Part shown: positions 40,369 to 50,212 of the stretch, piece after piece | How positions within the stretch are numbered: position 1 is the first letter of the stretch | How the letters are laid out: every line of letters begins with the position of its first letter | DNA from: Lepidostoma basale | Lineage: Eukaryota; Arthropoda; Insecta; Trichoptera; Lepidostomatidae | Reading direction: 5' to 3' | NCBI GenBank assembly: GCA_022606425.2 | Contig: JAHDVF020000880.1 | Span: 1,178,001-1,242,000, forward strand | Length of the DNA stretch: 64,000 nucleotides | Position numbers and translations under genes: made by a program | The notes under the pieces: generated by a model | Databases searched by the model: none | The model's input: only the letters and a program-made list of their open reading frames with translations | Told to the model about the DNA's origin: nothing

Positions 40369-40519
40369 GGTGGCGATGAGGTTCGCGACCCATCACACCG
40401 CGTCTCTCGCGATGGCGAAAAGAGAAGGATGGAGTGTCGCATCGATTCAAGTGTGGCAGTCCATTCTTTCTGCCTACCCTTTTGGGGAGACGGCGTGATG
40501 GTTAGTTAGTTAGTTAGTT
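40369..40519 (+). mobile_element. foldback RTE-tail element, copy 3
   Basis: Same layout as copy 2, 110 bases downstream in the same orientation: GGTGGCGATGAGGTTCGCGA leader, inverted half, loop CGATTCAA, sense half and a GTTAGTTAGTTAGTTA tail. Confidence 0.75.
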
Positions 40520-40529
40520 AAGAATGTTA

Positions 40530-40722
40530 AAATAATCATAAAAAACGATGTAAATGGAACTAGAAATAGGAGAAGACCGAGGAAAACGTGACATGATCAA
40601 ATAAATCAAATATTAGATTTCGGACACGTGAGACGTCAAATAAATGACGCGCGTGCACGATGTATGTATGTTGAGGAAGTGAGAGAAATATTTCAGGAAA
40701 GAAAAGTGTAGCAGACCATTAA
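40530..40722 (+). mobile_element. RTE-like LINE 3' fragment
   Basis: ACGATGTAAATGGAACTAGA through AAATATTTCAGGAAAGAAAA, without the terminal tail. Small deletions only. Confidence 0.75.
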
Positions 40723-40724
40723 TT

Positions 40725-41185
40725 TTTTTGAAATTTCAGCAATAATTCGTATAAAGAATGACAGAAAATAATGTTTTTAATTTAATTATTAATACTGCAG
40801 GCACGGAAATTTCCAACGGAAAAGTATCATATGGCAAAATTTCCACAACGTCTGCTCATTTCTTACATGAAACAACTTAGCTTGCAATACATTCAGTATG
40901 GGCAATAAAAGAACCTCAATATAATTTACATCGCATTCACTATGGGACTGCTGAAACTGCCATTTTTACGGCGCCTTACCACGGGCAGATAGATGGGGAG
41001 TCGTGTAACTATGCGCTTATTGCTGTATTAGCATCCACCATGAACAACACTGGACGTGTTTTTGTTATATTAATTATAACGACATACATGTTGTAATTTC
41101 AAAAGGAAAAATCTATATTTTCAAACTCTGGCGTGTTCAACTTAAGAATTATTTTAAATTGTCATTTTTTATTATACAACAAACA
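40725..41185. other. spacer, nothing recognised
   Basis: GC-balanced between 40900 and 41050 but without an open frame or repeat partner. Confidence 0.35.
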
Positions 41186-41188
41186 AAC

Positions 41189-41372
41189 AAACCATCACGC
41201 CGTTACCCCGCAAGGGCGGGCAGAGAGAATGGACCGCCACACTACTTTATCCTGGAACACCTCTCTAGTTTCCTCCACATCCACCCAGCGAGTCATACCC
41301 GCACGTCGATTCTTCCGACTTCTAATATGACCAACCTTTAAAATTTCATGAATTTGGTCATGCCATTTTTTT
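41189..41372 (-). mobile_element. RTE-like LINE 3' end, distinct subfamily
   Basis: Minus-strand 3' end (CCATCACGCCGTTACCCCGC...CATGAATTTGGTCATGCCAT) with a C-rich, less mutated sequence than most copies. It directly abuts the mariner relic, whose 5' inverted repeat is missing. Confidence 0.7.
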
Positions 41373-41375
41373 ATT

Positions 41376-42409
41376 TTATTTTTTGTTATTTATTCCACCG
41401 TGGCACCAGTGCTGCAGAAACGGCTCGAAGGATTAATGATGTGTATGGCGACGGTGCCGCAAAATAAAACATAGTGCGTTTTTGGTTCCAACGTTTTCGT
41501 TCTGGAAATTTCGACCTGCAGAACAAGTCCCGTGGACGGCCGGAGACCATCGCAAACCACGTCCGAGTTAGCTGCAGGCTGCGGTGTTAGTGATAAAACT
41601 GTTTTAATCCACTTGAAGCAAATTGGGAAGGTGAAAAAGCTTGAAAGGTGGGTACCTCACGAATTGAGTGAAGCAAATCAACAAACGCGCGTTGACTGCT
41701 GCGTTGCATTACTCAACCGGCACAATAATGAAGAGATTTTGAATCGAATCATTACCTGTGATGAAAAATGGATCCTGCATGATAATCGGAAGCGCTCATC
41801 GCAATGGCTGAACCCTGCCGAACCAGCCGAACCATGCTACAAGCAAAAATTGACTCCAAAAAAGTTACTTGTGAGCGTTTGGTGGACTAGTGCTGGTGTC
41901 GTTCACTACAGCTTTCTTAAATCTGGCCAGACGATTACGACAGATATCAATGTCAGCAACTGCAAACCATGATGGAAAAGCTAGCTGCTAAACAACCGAG
42001 GCTGGTTAATCGCTCTAGGCCACTGCTGCTTCATGAAAACGCTCGACCACACACTGCACAACAAACGGCTGCCAAATTAGAAGAGCTTCAATTGGAATGT
42101 CTAAGACATCCACCGTACTCTCCGGACCTTGCCCCATTTGATTACTATTTTTTTCGAAATTTGGATAACTTCTTGCAAGGGAAAAAATTCAACTCCGATG
42201 GGGCAGTCCAAACCGACTTCAAAGATTTTATTGATTCCCGTCCGAATGGTTTTTTTTAGTAAAGGGATCGATGAACTACCTATGAGATGGCAAAAGTGCA
42301 TAGATAGCAATGGTATATACTTTGATTTAATAAATATATTTTATTAAAAAAAAATCAACTTTATGTTCCTCCCATACAAAACGCCAATTTCATATGTAAG
42401 GACCTAATA
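41376..42409 (+). mobile_element. mariner-like element, 5'-truncated
   Basis: The 3' inverted repeat is present (CATATGTAAGGACCTAA at 42393-42409, i.e. TTAGGTCCTTACATATG on the other strand). No equivalent is found at the 5' side, where the element starts within coding sequence next to an RTE-like fragment. It belongs to the Tc1/mariner superfamily, which normally excises and inserts at TA. It carries the broken transposase below. Confidence 0.85.
41393..42334 (+). pseudogene. mariner transposase pseudogene (D34D type)
   Basis: Segments lie in alternating frames. 41393-41550: 'SAAETARRINDVYGDGAA', stop, 'RFWFQRFRSGNFDLQNKSRGRP' (second helix-turn-helix). 41532-41970: 'ELAAGCGVSDKTVLIHLKQIGKVKKLERWVPHEL' and 'TCDEKWILHDN' (first catalytic Asp, CDEKW). 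41969-42259: 'HENARPHTA' and 'HPPYSPDLAPFDYYFF' (third Asp). Then a frame change and 'LPMRWQKCIDSNGIYFD', the mariner C-terminus. Spacing between the second and third catalytic positions is 34 residues, the mariner D34D pattern. The second Asp (HDN) is Glu here. Frame changes, one stop and this substitution make it inactive. Confidence 0.88.
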
Positions 42410-42484
42410 TATTATTTTTTTTTATTATAAATTATCGTTCATTTACAACTTATTATTACAAATACAATTACAATTAATTTTTGA

Positions 42485-42640
42485 GAAACTTCAACATTGT
42501 GAAATTCGATAATGACAATTTTTTTGCCACTTTTGAGTTTATTTTTCTTGACATCTTTCGAAGGTTTTACACCTTTAGTGTCGAAACACGTCGAGAAAAA
42601 TAAACTCAAAAATGGAATAAAAAAATGTGTTTTAACACCT
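42485..42640. mobile_element. hammerhead foldback family I, copy 2
   Basis: Arms TTTTGAGTTTATTTTTCTTG / CGAGAAAAATAAACTCAAAA. The minus-strand side retains GGTGTAAAACCTTCGAAAGA (helix II as in the 35025 motif) but lost the CTGATGA box. The plus-strand side has CGAAACACGTCGAG. Confidence 0.6.
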
Positions 42641-43430
42641 AAAAATGTTTGTCTTATTTATTTTTCATTATAATGAGTATTTTAGATGTATAAATAAGTT
42701 TATAAAAATGCAATTGTAATGTTGAAAAGTTAATAGATTATACATATTTAACGTTTTGCAGTTTACAAAGTTAGATTAAGTGATTCGCTTTATACGAATC
42801 GCTTGCATGAAGACCAAAGTAACGTTATCTGAAAGCGGGTCGGTTCAGATATGTACCATTCAAACAATCCTCTCAGCTTGGATGCGGGCAAAAGTGCACT
42901 GGGGAGGAATGCAACGGCACATAAATAATGGCAATGGGCTGTACCCGCTGACCGGCTCAGCTCTAGCCCCTGGCCTCTGGCCTCCCCGGAGAGCCATTCC
43001 GCCGACAGGGATGGTCAAGAAGGGATGGAAATACGGCGCTCCTTTTGATACTTTATTTTTGATAGTTAGTTCGGATGATATACGGATAAAATTTAAGAAA
43101 CGGCTTAAAGTAAAAAGATAACGTTTTATTCATATATGTTTTTCTAGGTGTAACCAGAAAATACCGTTTGATAAAAAATTTAACGTAGTAAATGTACTAT
43201 GTAATTAAATTATCTACCTTATTTTCTATTTTTTAAGTTTTTTTTATATTTTATTCAATTTGAATGTAAACACCCGTTGTCTAGTTTTATTATTTTAAGG
43301 CAATATCAAAAGTATAACGCTATAAAGCTAGTAAAAAAACTTTTTTATTCGTATTTAATATTAAAAATGGAGTTTATTGCTAAAATTAAATATGGCGAAC
43401 GAGATCGTTGATTTGAAGGCAAAAGTAAAA
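42641..43430. other. spacer with degraded family A remnant
   Basis: 42880-43060 is a GC-balanced pocket with a 113-codon frame (42780-43121) that resembles nothing known. 43255-43385 keeps the outer parts of a family A element (AACACCCGTTGTCTAGTTTT, AATATTAAAAATGGAGTTTA). Confidence 0.35.
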
Positions 43431-43548
43431 TCAAATCAAAATCAAATCAAATCAGTTTATTTTCTCAAAAGATATAACAAAGAATTTTCTCAATAGATAT
43501 TACAGAGACCAAAGCTCGATTTGGCCTGTAGCGCTGAAGCATAAATAT
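43430..43548 (-). mobile_element. LINE-like 3' end with (TTTGA)n tail
   Basis: AATCAAATCAAATCAGTTTA followed by TTTTCTCAAAAGATATAACA and a 60-base body. The same layout occurs at 60484-60610 and in decayed form at 16940. A pentanucleotide tail followed by a constant sequence is typical of a non-LTR 3' end in antisense. Confidence 0.5.
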
Positions 43549-43550
43549 TC

Positions 43551-43860
43551 TTCATGACCTATGTGGTCTGTTCTTCAGAGTGTTGCTCCTCCTGTGAGGA
43601 AGACTCCCAGCTGTCCTTCCATATTTTAGGAGGTCTTCCGCGAGGACGAGTCCCATGAGGCTGATTATGCAATGCAGTATAGGGGAGTCTGGTGGAGTCC
43701 ATTCTTTGAACATGGTCGTACCAGTCCATTTTTCGCTGTCTGCTCCATCTTATAATATCCTTAACCTCATATACCACTCCTATTCTGGGTTTCCTCACGC
43801 GGTCTCTCAGTGTCTTGCCTGCTATCGTCCTGCATAAATATAATAATGTTTTAATCGACA
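43551..43860 (-). pseudogene. LINE-W C-terminal segment
   Basis: Open minus-strand frame, about 100 residues: 'CRTIAGKTLRDRVRKPRIGVVYEVKDIIRWSRQRKMDWYDHVQRMDSTRLPYTALHNQPHGTRPRGRPPKIWKDSWESS'. 'GKTLRDRVR', 'W..HVxRM' and 'GRPPKxWxD' are standard in the C-terminal region of RTE/Jockey-like LINE proteins. Upstream domains missing. Confidence 0.75.
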
Positions 43861-44065
43861 TCTCTTTTTTCGTTATAAATATAATACTAGTACCAAAGAT
43901 TTATATCACCGTTTTTTATTTTATGAACAATCTCTAATGTGAACATAAAAAGCTCCAAATTATGATAATGGAATCCGATCATGTCCAAGACCCAGCCCAG
44001 TTCATCCCCAGCCCAGTTCCCCAAAATCAGAAGCCATGCCTTCTCTCCCCTAGATTATTACTGAT

Positions 44066-44335
44066 AAATATTTTTCTTGAATAATGATGTGAAACTCCAT
44101 ATTAAATCATTAATATTAATGAAAATGTCTTCTAGGAGTTTAATTACCATATATTTTTGATAGAATGACATGCTTCCATGATGGTACAATTTACAAATAA
44201 TGTTACATTTTGTTACATTTTGGTAATGCTTTAGAAGGATGAAACGTGTCTTTTCTTGAAAAATGTAATAAAACTACTAGAAGACAAACGTTTTCATTAA
44301 TATTAATTATTAAATAAATTCATAAAATTGTTTAT
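44066..44335. mobile_element. hammerhead foldback family A, copy 9
   Basis: Full-length arms: TCTTGAATAATGATGTGAAA...AGGAGTTTAATTACC / AATAAAACTACTAGAAGACA...ATTAATATTAATTATT. Right core: GGTAATGCTTTAGAAGGATGAAACGTGTC. Helix II is mostly lost, helix III changed to ACGTGT (one pair altered). Confidence 0.65.
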
Positions 44336-44337
44336 AT

Positions 44338-44725
44338 TATTCTTCTTCTTTTCCTTAGTGTAGATCTTGCAATCTGTTAAGACGGGATATCAAATTTCGT
44401 CCTGTGATGAAGACGTGCAGCTTTCCCTCCATCTCTTTGTTGGTCATCCTGGTGGTCGATGGCCCTCTGGATTCTCCCGCATCACAATCTTGCGAATTCT
44501 CGCTTGATCCATCCTCTCAATGTGGTCCCTTCAGAATCGTCTTCTCTCGCATAGGATAGGTCGCAATGTTTTAATTTCTGCTGGTCTTATGATGTCTTTG
44601 GTTCTGACAGTATCTGCTCTTGCTTCGATTCCGTAAGTAATTATGGACCTGATGCATGTTTTGTAGATCCTGACTTTGGTTTCATGCTTATTGTTCTGAA
44701 TAGGGTCTCTCAGCCATTAATTTAT
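44338..44725 (-). pseudogene. LINE-V C-terminal relic, longest copy
   Basis: Begins with a TTCTTCTTCTTTTCC antisense tail. The minus strand gives 'AETLFRTISMKPKSGSTKHASGP', 'EARADTVRTKDIIRPAEIKTLRPI', 'RRRF.RDHIERMDQARIRKIVMRENPEGHRPPG.PTKRWRES', interrupted by frameshifts. It is the reference for fragments at 7785, 16340, 27838 and 60955. Confidence 0.68.
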
Positions 44726-44729
44726 ATAT

Positions 44730-45685
44730 TTTTATAAATTCATATATATATAATAACATTCTACCTCTTATGAGTAAATTTAAGCCTCTTAAAATATAAA
44801 AGGGATTACCATAAGCAAGCCCCTTACCAAATTATATAATTGTATGCATTAGAAAAATGTTGTCCATAACATCTGTTGAAATGTGTTGATAAAAGTAAAC
44901 AAATATGTATTATCTTTAAAGACTTTAAGCTTCGGATTATTCAATAAGCTAATTAAAACGTTATTCTTTTAATACTTCCACTAAACAACTACATCAAATG
45001 ATATAATTGGATCATGGATAGATTATATACGAGTACATACGAATACATAAAAAATCTAAATATTCTCACTGTGAATTTATTTTAATAAAAAAAATTACAC
45101 TTTGACTAGTAAATTTGATAAACCAAAACAAATTTAGAATAAATTTTTGATATTCAAATTTGCAACTCAAAGTTCCGTATACGTAATTTATATGTGCATA
45201 CATATATGTCGTCTATCATATATTTTTACCCCTCCAAATTCAGCGTCATGGTTAGTTAGTTAGTTATTGACAATTTGCCGCCACGCTCGTTCAAAAGACG
45301 TCAGGTGATAGCGTTGAATTTTCAATCTCGTCCTTTTGAAAAATCTCGCCCACGGGAAAATTGAAAATACGCGAACGTGATAGAAACTTCACTCAAATAA
45401 AAGACAACACGAAATTATGTAGGGAAAAGTTGAAAAAGTAGTTACTTTTTTAAAGGATCGTAAAGGGAATATCTTCGTTACGCGAGCCTACTCTTTCTAC
45501 GTTTTCTTTCCAATTGTTAGAAAGTAGGTAACCTTGTTTTTATTGAAAAATATTTCCGTTCGATACTGTTTAAATGAAGAAAAGAGTACCGGTGACGTAC
45601 CTATATAATTTACATTTTTTTATTCTCTTTTATAAAAGCTCGGTTTTAAGCTTTGTAAATAAGAAGGAAGAGGCCTATTAATTTT
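44730..45685. other. AT-rich spacer with an RTE tail remnant
   Basis: 45227-45267 (CCCTCCAAATTCAGCGTCAT plus GGTTAGTTAGTTAGTTA) is a solitary tail of the GTTA family. Nothing else recognised. Confidence 0.45.
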
Positions 45686-45689
45686 ATTC

Positions 45690-45830
45690 ACTTATTTTTA
45701 ACACTTTAGAAAAATCGTTACCAAAGCGGTGAATCGAATGTATATTTTTAACACTTAAGAATAAAGCATTCATAAGTGTTAAAAATATATATTCGATTCA
45801 TGAAGCGAAATCACGTATTTTTGATAAAAT
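45690..45830. repeat. palindrome around 45766
   Basis: Arms GAATCGAATGTATATTTTTA and TAAAAATATATATTCGATTC (45732-45799), with AACACTTAAG / CATAAGTGTT near the loop. No GAAAC core. A second ACTTATTTTTAACACTTTAG repeat lies just upstream. Confidence 0.55.
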
Positions 45831-45999
45831 AAACTTGGAAAAAAATCTATTGAAAAGTTTTTATCAAATATTTATAAATAGACATTGAAATATGATTCTC
45901 TTATACTAAATATATTTAAACACAAAGATATGAACATAAGAAAATAATTAATTTAGAAACAATTGTGGTGTGGAATTATCAGAAATATATTTTTAAAAC

Positions 46000-46160
46000 T
46001 TTTACTTACTATTATTGTCTAGTTATTTTTTGTTTTATCAAACCAACTGGTTTCGATTACACCGGAGCTTTTACTGTTCAGTTTTTTTTGTTACATTGAC
46101 AAAGTTCCGGTGGGAGTAAAGCGAGTTGGTTTGACAAAACAAAATTAAAATGATGAGAAA
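46000..46160. mobile_element. foldback family F, copy 1
   Basis: Arms TTGTTTTATCAAACCAACTG...GTTTCGATTACACCGGAGCT / GTTCCGGTGGGAGTAAAGCG...AGTTGGTTTGACAAAACAAA. The minus strand of the left arm has TCGAAACCAGTTGG. Related in style to the hammerhead families but lacks a convincing helix II. Confidence 0.55.
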
Positions 46161-46284
46161 AGTTTTTATAAATATTTTTATTTATTTCAAGCTTTCATTT
46201 TTTTATATTTTTGTATGAAACACTTAATTTGTGGGGTGACATTATTAAATGTAATATTTAAATACTAGTAAATTTGTACTTAAA

Positions 46285-46390
46285 ACACTTTATTCTTTAC
46301 AACAACCAACCGGTTTCTCTCCCAACAAAGTTCCGGCGGGAGCAAAACCTGTTGGTTCATACAAAGAATAAGGTAGTTAAAATTTAAATT
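46285..46390. mobile_element. foldback family F, copy 2
   Basis: Shorter palindrome: CTTTATTCTTTACAACAACC, AACCGGTTTCTCTCCCAAC / GTTCCGGCGGGAGCAAAACC, TGTTGGTTCATACAAAGAAT. Shares the GTTCCGGYGGGAG core with copy 1. Confidence 0.55.
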
Positions 46391-46417
46391 TACAATGGTA
46401 TAAATATTATATTTTAT

Positions 46418-46945
46418 AAGGATTAATTGTATCTCAATAGAGACGTAGATGTAAATTGTTTTCTAGGAACAGAATGTGGTGGCCGAGGCGCTTACAGGAC
46501 TTACGGTTGTTGGGTTGAGCTTATATTGGTTGGATTGAGCGATCGCTTTATGTTTAACAACATTCCCCATTCCGACTTTTTTCTTATGACCACCACGTCT
46601 GAAAATTTTTTGGAACTTGTATATATGGTAGGACTCCACGCCTATCTTTACATATTTAAGTTCACTCTACACTAGCGTCATCTATTAAGATTGGAAAGCA
46701 TTAAGCAAAAAATCTTTATTAATGTACTGTGAAAGTCTCTGCAAATCATACAGTACTAGACTACGCCTGGAGATGTCTCACCAATTTTATGGCTACTTGG
46801 ACCAGTTATTTTATACAACATTTTGAATGTATACAAATTCTTTTAGACAAATACTGGATTTCACCCATTGCGGATAAATTATTTTTATTTTATAAGGATT
46901 AATTGTATCTCAATAGAGACCAAGATGTAAATTGTTTTCTGCGAA
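46418..46945 (+). repeat. family K unit plus start of a second unit
   Basis: Unit of about 478 bases from ATAAGGATTAATTGTATCTC to TTGCGGATAAATTATTTTTA. At 46897 the same starting sequence (TAAGGATTAATTGTATCTCA) begins again and runs about 50 bases. The body matches 51877-52345 with roughly 90% identity by eye. A plus-strand frame (46427-46675) is not conserved between copies. Confidence 0.7.
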
Positions 46946-47019
46946 CACATCGGGTACACAATAGGTACCGCCTCTGACTAGTAGACTTTTATTGTAACTG
47001 TTAAAGTTACATTAACTTT

Positions 47020-47104
47020 TTCATAATCCATTATTTTGGCCGAAACGTTATGACAATTTGACATTATTAAATGTTTGACCTGATGATGTCAGCATAGGTT
47101 GGAA
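47020..47104 (+). mobile_element. foldback family B half-copy
   Basis: TTATTTTGGCCGAAACGTTA, then CCTGATGATGTCAGCATAGG and TTGGAAAAATAG: CTGATGA, extra T, helix II GTCAGC/GTTGG, but GAAAC has become AAAAA. Confidence 0.55.
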
Positions 47105-47495
47105 AAATAGTATAAAGTATGAAGATATTTTTTACAAGTAAGAAACAAGTACATTATTTCCAAAATCGGGAAAATTGCTCCAAAAACAATATTACAATTG
47201 AACGAAATGAGTCGTATGAATTAACTCTGGTCGTCAGGGTGGTCCGATACCTGCCGATCCATTAATATTGATACAGAACACAGTGCTCGTACCGTTTAAG
47301 TATCTATCGGGATTGCCACTCGACCCTTTGTCTGATTAAACTCTCTACCACGGTCGTTAGCGGCCTCTGGCGTCTGCCCGACACTACGGACTATTGAGTA
47401 CAGTGATACCTCCGAGTTCACGGGGGTTATTTTAAATTAATACCGCGAACACGGAATCAAAAATTTTACACAATATTTAAATAAAACTTTTTCCG
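47105..47495. other. spacer with a possible Tigger-like end
   Basis: TACAGTGATACCTCCGAGTT (47399) resembles a pogo/Tigger terminal repeat (CAGTG..ACCTC) followed by an ACACGGAATC motif; the opposite end is not seen. Flanking GC-balanced sequence is unassigned. Confidence 0.3.
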
Positions 47496-47748
47496 AGAAT
47501 TAGTTCATAACGGCAATATTTTTAATGTCGTCCCTCCACCGACTTTTGGGACATCCTTGGTTAAGGGTAACAGTTCTAGGACACCAGCAAAGGAGGTGTT
47601 TTGTCCATTTATCATCAGAACTGCAAGCGACATACCTGCTACTCTTCCGATTACATCTGAAACTTCTGTTCTGGCTCTGACTGTGATGTTTCTCACCCTG
47701 TCCGCTATACTGCTCTTTAGAAAATTCTCGATTTCTTGGCGCTTTTCT
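47495..47748 (-). pseudogene. LINE-Z-type C-terminal relic
   Basis: Minus strand: 'KNREFSKEQYSGQGEKHHSQSQNRSFRCNRKSSRYVACSSDDKWTKHLLCW' in shifted frames; the readable one gives 'MRNITVRARTEVSDVIGRVAGMSLAVLMINGQNTSFAGVLELLPL'. 'RVRN.TVR.RTEVSDVI.RVA' matches the LINE-Z 'RVRNDTVREKKKRVTDIIHRVA' region. Confidence 0.6.
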
Positions 47749-47804
47749 GAGTATGGTTAGGACACATGGAAAAAATTAATAAAGATAGAATGTTAAAAAA
47801 GTAT

Positions 47805-48142
47805 ATATTCACCAAACAGTGACAAATGCCGCTCTCTGAACCATGGCAGGCGAAAAAACAATTAGAAAACAAGTTGCTTGACGCAAATGGTAGTGGATCG
47901 GTCATACTCTGAGACGGAACCCAGCCTGCATCCCTCAGGGCGCACTAAACTGGTCCCTTATGGGGGGAAAGAGGAAGCGAGATAGACCTAGAGCCACCTG
48001 GAGAAGAGCCCTGCAGGACGAGGTAAAAGCAGCATACCTCACTTGGGATGATGATAAGTATCAGGCATGCGATAGAGTCGGTGGAGATGGTTCCTTAAGG
48101 CCCTTTGCACCACGAGGATGTGACAGGTCAAAAAGAAGAAGA
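47805..48142 (+). pseudogene. LINE-X C-terminal copy 2
   Basis: Second copy of LINE-X, nested in the RTE-like element. 'MGGKRKRDRPRATWRRALQDEVKAAYLTWDDDKYQACDRVGGDGSLRPFAPRGCD' with a frameshift near GTCGGTGGAG (one base missing relative to copy 1). About 92% like copy 1 by eye. Tail AAAAAGAAGAAGAAAT. Confidence 0.75.
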
Positions 48143-48236
48143 AATCTCACTAGAAATTGAGGAAAGCCTAGGAAAACGTGTCACGATCAGATATATCGAA
48201 TATTAAATGTCAGCCACGCGAGGAGTAGGAGAAATT

Positions 48237-48478
48237 ATTATTATTTTGTTGAATCGCTCATTACATCATTACAGCGCAAGCAAAATCGATGTAAAGGGTA
48301 TAGCTATCATATTGATTCTCGTGACATGTGATAGGTAGCTAATCAATCGCCATTTTATTGTCACGTGAATTCTGCACCAGACCAGATACAGTTTAACAAT
48401 CACACTGCTATCCCCGGAATCAAACCCGATACCTTCGGGTGGTAGTCAAAATACTTACCACTTGGCCATGATGGATGG
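48237..48478 (-). mobile_element. tRNA-derived SINE, copy S5
   Basis: Complete copy in minus orientation with ATTATTATTATT tail. Body ATTTTATTGTCACGTGAATT and ACATGTGATAGGTAGCTAAT; B box ACCCGATACCTTCGGG region altered. Flanked by AGAAAT on both sides (about 48231 and 48482), a short target duplication in the host LINE. Confidence 0.8.
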
Positions 48479-48540
48479 CCAAGAAATCGACGCGCGTGCA
48501 TGACACGATGTGTCAATGTTGAGGAATCGAGAGCATTCAT

Positions 48541-48915
48541 TTATTTAATTTTTTTTTAATTTAATTTATTTTGATAAAAATCACAAACATTACAGACAAA
48601 CAATTCCAAATCGTTTGCAATTACATTATAAAAAGAGAAGCATTAAAAAAAATTAAGCTTAAGAATAAGAAAAAATCATAACATTGATATTGCATCCCAG
48701 AGGCAACTCACACTATCACGAAATATGTCGACCTCCGAGGCGATCCGATTAAGCAATAAGATTGCCCTACCCACAGGCATAACCATTGGCAGGTTGGTTC
48801 TGCAGCGTGGCAAATAAAACAATCTGTGCTGTCTTTGACGAAGGTAATTATCAGGGACAAATAGACCTACATCACTCAGGACATCCGAGTTCTGTATAGC
48901 ATATGTGGCTGTTGA
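48541..48915 (-). pseudogene. CR1-like LINE C-terminal fragment
   Basis: Minus strand encodes 'DVGLFVPDNYLRQRQHRLFYLPRCRTNLPMVMPVGRAILLLNRIASEVDIFRDSVSCL', resembling the end of CR1-clade ORF2 proteins ('RxxxxLxxPxxRTxxxxxSxxxRxxxLLNxL...DIF'). AT-rich 3' UTR follows. Inserted in the RTE-like composite; clade assignment is from motif layout only. Confidence 0.6.
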
Positions 48916-48965
48916 TTATTTCTGCCTACCCCTTCGGCGAGACGGCGTGACGGTTTTTTAGTTTT

Positions 48966-49625
48966 TTTCTCTCTATAAGTTGATAGCCTATAAGAACCAA
49001 ACCGTGCTACATATCTCTAATCGGCAAACAAGCTGAGAGCGCCGACGGGAAATGCGCGAATTCGGAGGCTTTCGTGTGCTGTGTACAGAGCGCGGCCATA
49101 TCTCCCCGGAACACTCCATCCCGGGCAGTTAAAAGTTAAGTGGCTCATGAAATTGTGTGTCCGGCGGATGGAAAAATCCCGCCGTAAAATTGTAGCCCTT
49201 TGACTTGGCCTCCTCTTCATAACTTTGTAGCAGCAAATATGCAATTATTTTCCGGTGGCTTTGATCCGTAGTTCGGTTCACTTTGTTAGCCGGGCGCCCC
49301 TAGCGCTAATCGCAAAAGCACTTGCGCTAAATGTATGCAGGCTAACTTTTAAAGAACATTATGCTAAGTATGCAAGTGGGTTAAAGTACATTAATTTATC
49401 CGCTTGGCTCACAAAGGTTCAACAACATCTGCTCGGTACGAGAACAACATAATCAAAACGTAATTTTTGTTTATGTTAAGAAACCGCCCGCTTATATTAA
49501 AAATCTGATTATATGAGTATGTTTTACATATGGGTATATATCCGTACCCAAAACTAATTGTATTGTTTATGTCTGGTTTAAAAAAATACAGTGACTTGGC
49601 TTAAATATGAAGCAATCTTGTGTGT
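48966..49625. other. GC-balanced unique stretch
   Basis: 49010-49460 is the longest GC-balanced segment without any repeat partner (GCCGGGCGCCCCTAGCGC). Short frames on both strands (49017-49244, 49255-49452) have no recognised motif. It may be host intergenic or regulatory sequence. Confidence 0.35.
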
Positions 49626-49627
49626 TT

Positions 49628-49890
49628 TATGTTCGCCATCACTCTATGAGGTGGATTCGCGGTTGAATAATGTTTTGAAAACATTGTATTTATACAACAA
49701 TTTCCACAATATTTTTTTCTAACACGGAAGTCCTTTCTCAGTGTAGATATTTTTACCTCATCAATTATCATCTTCAGTTTATTATATAAACATTTTTTTC
49801 TACACTTAAGAAGGGCTTCCGTGTCCTGAAATATGTTTGTTACAAAAAGTATTGTGAAAATAAAATATTTTCAAATATTTATTCAAGCCT
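49628..49890. mobile_element. hammerhead foldback family D, copy 3
   Basis: Border GTTCGCCATCACTCTATGAG as in D1/D2; arms TAATGTTTTGAAAACATTGT / AAAATATTTTCAAATATTTA. Plus core: CTTAAGA, helix II AGG/CCT, GAAATATGTTT. The minus core box is CTGAGAA. Confidence 0.65.
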
Positions 49891-49923
49891 ATTTGATCAT
49901 TACAGCTGAAGCTACTTTATATA

Positions 49924-50212
49924 CTTATTTATTGTTTCTTGAACAGTATGCATAACTCTATATTAAATAATTAATATCAATGAAAACGTCAGTCTTCTAG
50001 GAGTTTTATTATGTTTTACATGTTTCGCCCTTCTAAGGCATTATCAAATATAGACACTTCTAGGAGACAGATGTTTTCATTCATATTAATTATTTAATAT
50101 AAAGTTTTACATCACTGTTCAAGAAAAAATATTATATATAAAATATTAAATAATTAATACGAAAGAAAACGGTTTTCTAGAAGTTTTATTATATTTTATG
50201 CGAATTGATTAC
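49924..50212. mobile_element. foldback family A, copy 10 plus half-copy
   Basis: Palindrome 49924-50134 with only one ribozyme side left (ACATGTTTCGCCCTTC, minus strand), joined to a second partial arm (50150-50212: ACGAAAGAAAACGGTTTTCT). Confidence 0.62.

Larger units (their letters stand above)
47752..48965 (+). mobile_element. nested RTE-like LINE composite
   Basis: One plus-strand RTE-like 3' half split into pieces: 47752-47804 ('VRTHGKN.KDRMLKKYI'), 48143-48236 (…GKPRKT.HDQIYRILNVSHARSR), 48479-48540 (…IDARACMTRCVNVEESR) and 48916-48965 (tail TTCTGCCTACCCCTTCGGCG...GTGACGG). LINE-X, SINE S5 and a CR1-like fragment interrupt it at 47805, 48237 and 48541. Confidence 0.78.

Noticed and set aside
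46000..46390. Family F as a further hammerhead family
   Set aside because: It has GTTTCG-like and palindromic arms, but no convincing CTGANGA box or paired helix II; kept only as a foldback.
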